Below are positions 59,560-64,000 of a DNA stretch of 64,000 nt, piece by piece. Below the pieces are notes generated by a model. It did not search any database, was not told where the DNA came from, and worked only from the letters and a program-made list of their open reading frames with translations. Where the stretch lies: NCBI RefSeq assembly GCF_014451325.2, contig NZ_JACSCH020000017.1, positions 62,001 through 126,000 on the forward strand. The letters run 5' to 3'. A program made the position numbers and the translations under genes. The DNA comes from Streptomyces sp. CB02980. GTDB lineage: Bacteria; Actinomycetota; Actinomycetes; Streptomycetales; Streptomycetaceae. Each line of letters starts with the position of its first letter. The first letter of the stretch is position 1.

Positions 59560-60948
59560 GTGGCGAACGACGCCAGCACCGTTTTCGACCTAGTGATCCT
59601 CGGCGGCGGTAGCGGCGGTTACGCCGCGGCGCTGCGCGGAGCGCAGCTGGGCCTGGACGTCGCACTGATCGAGAAGAACAAGCTCGGCGGCACCTGCCTG
59701 CACAACGGCTGCATCCCGACGAAGGCCCTGCTCCACGCCGGCGAGGTCGCCGACCAGACCCGCGAGGCGGAGCAGTTCGGTGTCAAGGCCTCCTTCGAGG
59801 GCATCGACATCAAGGCCGTGCACAAGTACAAGGACGACGTGATCTCGGGCCTGTACAAGGGTCTGCAGGGTCTCGTCGCCTCCCGCAAGGTGACCTACAT
59901 CGAGGGCACCGGTCACCTGTCCTCCCCGACCTCCGTCGACGTCGACGGTCGTCGCGTCGAGGGCCGTCACATCCTCCTGGCCACCGGTTCCGTGCCGAAG
60001 TCCCTCCCCGGCCTGGAGATCGACGGCAACCGGATCATCACTTCGGACCACGCGCTGACCCTGGACCGGGTCCCGGAGTCCGCGATCATCCTGGGCGGCG
60101 GCGTCATCGGCGTCGAGTTCGCCTCCGCGTGGAAGTCCTTCGGCACCGACGTCACGGTGATCGAGGGCATGAAGCACCTGGTCCCGGTCGAGGACGAGAA
60201 CAGCTCGAAGCTTCTTGAGCGCGCGTTCCGCAAGCGCGGCATCAAGTTCAACCTCGGCACCTTCTTCCAGTCCGCCGAGTACACCGACAACGGCGTCAAG
60301 GTCACCCTGGCCGACGGCAAGACCTTCGAGGCCGAGGTGCTGCTGGTCGCCATCGGCCGCGGCCCGGTCTCCGCCGGTCTCGGTTACGAGCAGCAGGGCG
60401 TCGCGATGGACCGCGGCTACGTCCTGGTCGACGAGTACATGCGCACCAACGTGCCGACGATCTCGGCCGTGGGCGACCTCGTCCCGACGCTCCAGCTCGC
60501 GCACGTCGGCTTCGCCGAGGGCATCCTCGTCGCGGAGCGCCTGGCCGGCCTGAAGGCCGTCCCGATCGACTACGACGGCGTGCCCCGGGTGACGTACTGC
60601 CACCCCGAGGTCGCCTCCGTCGGCATCACCGAGGCCAAGGCCAAGGAGATCTACGGCGCGGACAAGGTCGTCGCCCTCAAGTACAACCTGGCGGGCAACG
60701 GCAAGAGCAAGATCCTCAAGACCGCGGGCGAGATCAAGCTCGTCCAGGTCAAGGACGGTGCCGTGGTCGGCGTCCACATGGTCGGTGACCGCATGGGCGA
60801 GCAGGTCGGCGAAGCGCAGCTGATCTACAACTGGGAGGCGCTGCCGGCCGAGGTCGCGCAGCTCATCCACGCCCACCCGACGCAGAACGAGGCGCTCGGC
60901 GAGGCCCACCTGGCCCTGGCCGGCAAGCCTCTGCACTCCCACGACTGA
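59560..60948 (+). CDS. lpdA: dihydrolipoamide dehydrogenase (E3)
   Basis: Flavoprotein disulfide reductase of 462 aa, shared E3 of the 2-oxoacid dehydrogenase complexes. FAD motif VILGGGSGGYAAA, redox disulfide GGTCLHNGCIPTK (Cys46, Cys51), NAD motif ILGGGVIGVEFAS, and the C-terminal His-Glu dyad in HAHPTQNEALGEAH. The GTG at 59560 is chosen because GGAGGA lies 6 bases before it; the ATG at 59542 overlaps that ribosome site. It is 62 bp before the E2 gene and likely co-transcribed. Confidence 0.97.
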   Translation: MANDASTVFDLVILGGGSGGYAAALRGAQLGLDVALIEKNKLGGTCLHNGCIPTKALLHAGEVADQTREAEQFGVKASFEGIDIKAVHKYKDDVISGLYKGLQGLVASRKVTYIEGTGHLSSPTSVDVDGRRVEGRHILLATGSVPKSLPGLEIDGNRIITSDHALTLDRVPESAIILGGGVIGVEFASAWKSFGTDVTVIEGMKHLVPVEDENSSKLLERAFRKRGIKFNLGTFFQSAEYTDNGVKVTLADGKTFEAEVLLVAIGRGPVSAGLGYEQQGVAMDRGYVLVDEYMRTNVPTISAVGDLVPTLQLAHVGFAEGILVAERLAGLKAVPIDYDGVPRVTYCHPEVASVGITEAKAKEIYGADKVVALKYNLAGNGKSKILKTAGEIKLVQVKDGAVVGVHMVGDRMGEQVGEAQLIYNWEALPAEVAQLIHAHPTQNEALGEAHLALAGKPLHSHD

Positions 60949-61010
60949 CGCTCACGTCATCACAGGGCGCGACGACCACTTCCCGCAATTCGTTAGGAGC
61001 AACTGAAACC

Positions 61011-62753
61011 ATGTCGGTTTCCGTAACCCTGCCGGCGCTCGGCGAGAGCGTCACCGAGGGCACCGTCACCCGCTGGCTCAAGGCCGAGGGTGAGCGTGTC
61101 GAGGCCGACGAGCCGCTGCTCGAGGTCTCGACCGACAAGGTCGACACCGAGATCCCCGCCCCCGCCTCGGGCATCCTGGCCTCCATCAAGGTCGCCGAGG
61201 ACGAGACGGTCGAGGTCGGCGCCGAGCTGGCCATCATCGACGACGGCACGGGCGCCCCGGCCGCCGCCGCGGCTCCGGCCGCCGAGCCCGCCGCGGCCCC
61301 TGCGCCGGTCGCCGAGGCTCCGGCCGCTCCGGCCCCCGTGGCCGAGGCCCCGGCCGCTCCGGCCGCCCCGGCCGGCGGTGCCACCGGCACCGACGTCGTG
61401 CTGCCCGCGCTCGGCGAGTCCGTCACCGAGGGCACCGTGACCCGCTGGCTGAAGTCGGTCGGCGAGACCGTCGAGGCCGACGAGCCGCTGCTCGAGGTCT
61501 CCACGGACAAGGTCGACACCGAGATCCCGGCCCCGGTCTCGGGTGTCCTCCTGGAGATCGTCGTCGCCGAGGACGAGTCCGCCGAGGTCGGCGCCAAGCT
61601 CGCCGTCATCGGTGCCGCGGGTGCGGCTCCGGCCGCCGCCCCGGCTCCGGCCCCGGCCGCCCCCGCCGCCGCTCCGGCCCCGGCCGCTCCGGCCCCCGCG
61701 CCGGTCGCCCCGGCTGCCCCGGTCGCCGCTCCGGCTCCGGTCGCCCAGGCCCCGTCGATCGCTCCGGCCGTCGTCACCCCGGTTCCGGCGGCGCCCGCGG
61801 CTGCTCCGGCCGCGCCCGCGGAGGACGGCGCGTACGTGACCCCGCTGGTCCGCAAGCTCGCCACCGAGAACGGTGTCGACCTCGCGGCCGTCAAGGGTTC
61901 GGGCGTCGGTGGCCGCATCCGCAAGCAGGACGTCCTCGCGGCCGCCGAGGCCAAGAAGGCGGCCGCCGCCGCCCCCGCCGCGGCTGCTCCGGCCGCCGCC
62001 GCCAAGGCTCCGGCCCTGGAGGTCTCCCCGCTGCGCGGTCAGACCGTCAAGATGACCCGGATGCGCAAGGTCATCGGCGACAACATGATGAAGGCGCTGC
62101 ACGGCCAGGCCCAGCTGACCTCGGTCGTCGAGGTCGACATCACCAAGCTGATGAAGCTGCGCGGCCGCGCCAAGGACGCCTTCGCCGCCCGTGAGGGCGT
62201 CAAGCTCTCCCCGATGCCGTTCTTCGTGAAGGCGGCGGCCCAGGCGCTGAAGGCCCACCCGGTCATCAACGCCCGGATCAACGAGGACGAGGGCACGATC
62301 ACCTACTTCGACACCGAGAACATCGGTATCGCGGTGGACTCCGAGAAGGGTCTGATGACCCCGGTCATCAAGGGTGCGGGCGACCTCAACATCGCCGGTA
62401 TCTCGAAGAAGACCGCGGAGCTGGCCGGCGCCGTGCGCGCCAGCAAGATCACCCCGGACGACCTGGCCGGTGCGACCTTCACCATCTCCAACACCGGTTC
62501 GCGCGGCGCGCTCTTCGACACGATCATCGTGCCCCCGAACCAGGTCGCCATCCTGGGCATCGGCGCCACCGTGCGCCGTCCGGTCGTCATCAACCACCCG
62601 GACCTGGGTGAGACGATCGCGATCCGCGACATGACGTACGTCGCGCTGTCCTACGACCACCGTCTGGTGGACGGCGCCGACGCCGCCCGCTACCTGACCT
62701 CGGTCAAGACGATCCTCGAGGCCGGCGAGTTCGAGGTCGACCTCGGCCTGTAA
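61011..62753 (+). CDS. sucB: dihydrolipoamide acyltransferase (E2), two lipoyl domains
   Basis: E2 of 580 aa. Lipoyl domains at 1-78 and ~125-205 each carry the target lysine in STDKVDTEIPAP (Lys43, Lys167). Long Pro/Ala linkers follow. The E3/E1-binding domain is at ~265-305 (YVTPLVRKLATENGVDL) and the catalytic core ends with SYDHRLVDGADAARYL (active-site His and Asp). In actinobacteria this single E2 serves both pyruvate and 2-oxoglutarate dehydrogenases, which fits aceE downstream and no second E2 here. ATG at 61011 with TTAGGAGCAAC upstream. Confidence 0.96.
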   Translation: MSVSVTLPALGESVTEGTVTRWLKAEGERVEADEPLLEVSTDKVDTEIPAPASGILASIKVAEDETVEVGAELAIIDDGTGAPAAAAAPAAEPAAAPAPVAEAPAAPAPVAEAPAAPAAPAGGATGTDVVLPALGESVTEGTVTRWLKSVGETVEADEPLLEVSTDKVDTEIPAPVSGVLLEIVVAEDESAEVGAKLAVIGAAGAAPAAAPAPAPAAPAAAPAPAAPAPAPVAPAAPVAAPAPVAQAPSIAPAVVTPVPAAPAAAPAAPAEDGAYVTPLVRKLATENGVDLAAVKGSGVGGRIRKQDVLAAAEAKKAAAAAPAAAAPAAAAKAPALEVSPLRGQTVKMTRMRKVIGDNMMKALHGQAQLTSVVEVDITKLMKLRGRAKDAFAAREGVKLSPMPFFVKAAAQALKAHPVINARINEDEGTITYFDTENIGIAVDSEKGLMTPVIKGAGDLNIAGISKKTAELAGAVRASKITPDDLAGATFTISNTGSRGALFDTIIVPPNQVAILGIGATVRRPVVINHPDLGETIAIRDMTYVALSYDHRLVDGADAARYLTSVKTILEAGEFEVDLGL

Positions 62754-62802
62754 GCCGTACGCCGAAAGGCATACGCCGAGGCAACGTAACGAGCCTCACC
62801 TG

Positions 62803-62842
62803 CGGCGCCCTCGTCCGGAAGTGTTTCCGGACGGGGGCGCCG
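62803..62842 (+). terminator. lpdA-sucB terminator
   Basis: 18-bp stem with a single G-U pair, CGGCGCCCTCGTCCGGAA / TTCCGGACGGGGGCGCCG, loop GTGT, 50 bp after the sucB stop, followed by a T-containing run. Confidence 0.9.
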
Positions 62843-62884
62843 CCGTATTGTCTTTAGAGTCAACACTCCCCGAGGAGCCGCTTC

Positions 62885-63508
62885 ATGACCGTCCCCGTCG
62901 TCCACTCGCTGCGCGAGCAGATCCGCGAGCACATCGTGGAGGGGATCGTCAGCGGCCGCTGGAAGCCGGGCGAGCGGATCGTGGAGCGCCGGATCGCGAC
63001 CGAGCTCGAGGTCAGCCAGACGCCCGTGCGCGAGGCGCTGCGCGAGCTGGAGTCGCTGCGGCTGATCGAGTCGGCGCCCAACAAGGGCGTCCGGGTCCGC
63101 AATCTGACCGCGGCCGACCTGGAGGAGAGCTACCCCGTACGAGCCGGTCTCGAGCAGATCGCGGCCGAGCTGGCGGCCGGCCGGCTCGCGGCCGACTGCT
63201 CGGCCCTGGAGCCGCACGTGGCGGCCCTGTACGAGGCGGACGCCACCTCCGACGGCACGGCCCAGGTGCGGCACACGGTGGCCTTCCACCGGGAGCTGGT
63301 GAAGGCCGCGGGGAACGCCGTCCTGCTGCACACCTGGGAGACGCTCGGCATCGAGGTCTTCACGGCCCTGTCGATCCGCTGGCTGGGCACGGTCCAGAAG
63401 TCCTACGCGGAGGAGCACCAGGAGCTGGTGGAGGCCTTCCGGCGGGGCGATCCGAACATCGGCGCGCTGGTGAAGGCGCATGTGCTGGGCTGCGCGCCGC
63501 GCGCCTGA
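62885..63508 (+). CDS. GntR/FCD-family transcriptional regulator
   Basis: FadR-subfamily regulator of 207 aa: wHTH with PGERIVERRIATELEVSQTPVREALRELESLRLI and C-terminal FCD ligand domain (~80-200) with HTVAFHRELVKAAGN and EEHQELVEAFRRGD, whose His residues often bind metal and a carboxylic acid. ATG at 62885; GAGGAG ends 7 bases before. It sits directly upstream of aceE, as PdhR does in other bacteria, so it is a likely regulator of pyruvate dehydrogenase; the ligand is perhaps pyruvate or another organic acid. A TTTAGAGTC is shared by its own and the aceE upstream region. Confidence 0.9.
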   Translation: MTVPVVHSLREQIREHIVEGIVSGRWKPGERIVERRIATELEVSQTPVREALRELESLRLIESAPNKGVRVRNLTAADLEESYPVRAGLEQIAAELAAGRLAADCSALEPHVAALYEADATSDGTAQVRHTVAFHRELVKAAGNAVLLHTWETLGIEVFTALSIRWLGTVQKSYAEEHQELVEAFRRGDPNIGALVKAHVLGCAPRA

Positions 63509-63530
63509 CCCCTTTTCTCGTCACGGACAG

Positions 63531-63562
63531 TGAGCGGGTCCACCTTCCGGTGGGCCCGCTCA
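63531..63562 (+). terminator. gntR terminator
   Basis: Hairpin TGAGCGGGTCCACC, loop TTCC, GGTGGGCCCGCTCA (one G-U pair), 23-54 bp past the regulator stop. It implies that aceE has its own promoter. Confidence 0.85.
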
Positions 63563-63619
63563 TTCGTGCGCGCACCCCCTCAGAAAGCGGCCCCTCCCCG
63601 CTCTCACCTGCGAAAACAA

Positions 63620-63654
63620 GGCACCGGGTGCCCCATTTCACGGCACCCTGTGCC
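63620..63654. promoter_or_regulatory. paired GGCAC-N3-GTGCC palindromes upstream of aceE
   Basis: Two 13-bp palindromes, 63620-63632 (GGCACCGGGTGCC) and 63642-63654 (GGCACCCTGTGCC), with centres 22 bp apart, i.e. two helical turns. A half-site ACAAGGCACC occurs again at about 63766-63775. Likely cooperative binding sites for a dimeric regulator of aceE. Confidence 0.6.
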
Positions 63655-63694
63655 GACTTTCTCGATCTGAAGAGGTTTTCCCCTTCAACCCTTT

Positions 63695-63722
63695 GATCGA
63701 TCATCGATCGTCGGTTTAGAGT
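63695..63722 (+). promoter_or_regulatory. aceE promoter region with GATCGAT palindrome
   Basis: Perfect 15-bp palindrome GATCGATCATCGATC (63695-63709) followed at 63717-63722 by TAGAGT, a good actinobacterial -10 hexamer. TTTAGAGTC here also occurs at 62853-62861 upstream of the GntR gene. Confidence 0.55.
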
Positions 63723-63810
63723 CTTCGGCGGGCCGCTACCCGGCCCTTCGCCCTGTCCTGCCAGACAAGGCACCCCTTCTCCACCCCCACCTGTCCGGAA
63801 GGCGGCGATC

Positions 63811-64000
63811 ATGACCGATCCCGTAGGCAAGATTCCGAGCGAGCTCGACCAGCTCCCGGACCGTGACACCGAGGAGACCGCCGAGTGGGCGGCCTCCCTG
63901 GACGCCGTCACCAAGGCCGCCGGCCCCCACCGGGCCGCCTACCTGATGCGCCGCACGCTCCAGCACGCCGAGGGCGCGGGCCTCGCCCTGCCCAAGCTGC
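63811..64000 (+). CDS. aceE: pyruvate dehydrogenase E1 component (5' end, truncated by window)
   Basis: Only the first 63 residues are present: MTDPVGKIPSELDQLPDRDTE, then EWAASLDAVTKAAGPHRAAYLMRRTLQHAEGAGLALPKL. This is the N-terminus of homodimeric AceE-type E1 (about 900 aa when complete), which decarboxylates pyruvate with TPP and acetylates the lipoyl groups of the E2 at 61011. ATG at 63811 with GGAAGGCGG upstream. Regulatory palindromes and a GntR gene lie upstream. Confidence 0.93.
   Translation, partial: MTDPVGKIPSELDQLPDRDTEETAEWAASLDAVTKAAGPHRAAYLMRRTLQHAEGAGLALPKL

Noticed and set aside
1..64000. tRNA, rRNA, IS element or prophage genes
   Set aside because: No cloverleaf-like sequence, rRNA core, transposase, integrase or phage structural protein was recognised on either strand.

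Overview
The window is chromosomal DNA from a high-GC actinomycete, almost certainly a Streptomyces. The signs are very strong G/C bias at third codon positions, frequent GTG and some TTG starts, long GC-only hairpin terminators, an actinobacterial qcrCAB/ctaCDF respiratory module with a diheme QcrC and a 3-TM Rieske protein, and lipoyl-E2/lpd/aceE gene order. From memory of the family, the gene order also resembles the Mycobacterium tuberculosis stretch fadD15-pimB'-NlpC/P60-trpD-ctaE-qcrCAB-ctaC-adoK-erpA-cobT/S-pepB-dlaT. This is therefore conserved core chromosome with accessory pieces inserted. I see no tRNA, rRNA, CRISPR array, IS element or prophage.

Layout. 0-8.4 kb: acyl-CoA ligase, PimB-type mannosyltransferase, GT87 and DUF2079 membrane proteins, then a divergent MATE transporter/PadR regulator pair sharing a 43-bp near-perfect palindrome. 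8.4-15.2 kb: HExxH lipoprotein, two tandem NlpC/P60 cell-wall hydrolases, NYN RNase-like protein, zinc-ribbon protein, rhomboid protease and a stand-alone Lrp/AsnC sensor domain. 15.2-27.6 kb: a SAM-IV riboswitch-controlled class V aminotransferase, trpD, then ctaE-qcrCAB and ctaCDF, separated by a degenerate receiver gene and an L,D-transpeptidase. 27.6-35.2 kb: an IscS-TusA fusion flanked by two GC-rich repeat-filled intergenic regions, adenosine kinase, erpA and nadA. 35.3-41.8 kb: envelope-stress group on the minus strand (single-chain RND pump, NarL-type two-component system, PspAA, PspA). 42.1-51.6 kb: DUF3043, methyltransferase, HtrA-like lipoprotein, and the lower cobalamin loop (PhnP-like/CobU fusion, cobT, cobS) split by a DUF2156 membrane acyltransferase with a rhomboid-like partner.

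51.6-57.5 kb holds the most interesting accessory system: a compact four-gene minus-strand operon encoding an exported Agd3-like (CE18-type) polysaccharide deacetylase, a PelF-like GT4 synthase, a multi-spanning membrane protein and a Sph3-like (GH135-type) glycosidase. By content it looks like a bacterial counterpart of fungal galactosaminogalactan / bacterial Pel polysaccharide loci.

57.7-64 kb: leucyl aminopeptidase, dihydrolipoamide dehydrogenase, the E2 subunit with two lipoyl domains, a GntR/FCD regulator and the 5' end of aceE. The aceE upstream region carries two 13-bp palindromes 22 bp apart plus a third palindrome. Metabolically the window links respiration (bcc-aa3), 2-oxoacid dehydrogenases, Fe-S and sulfur handling (IscS-TusA, ErpA, NadA, SAM-IV), cobalamin assembly and cell-envelope maintenance.
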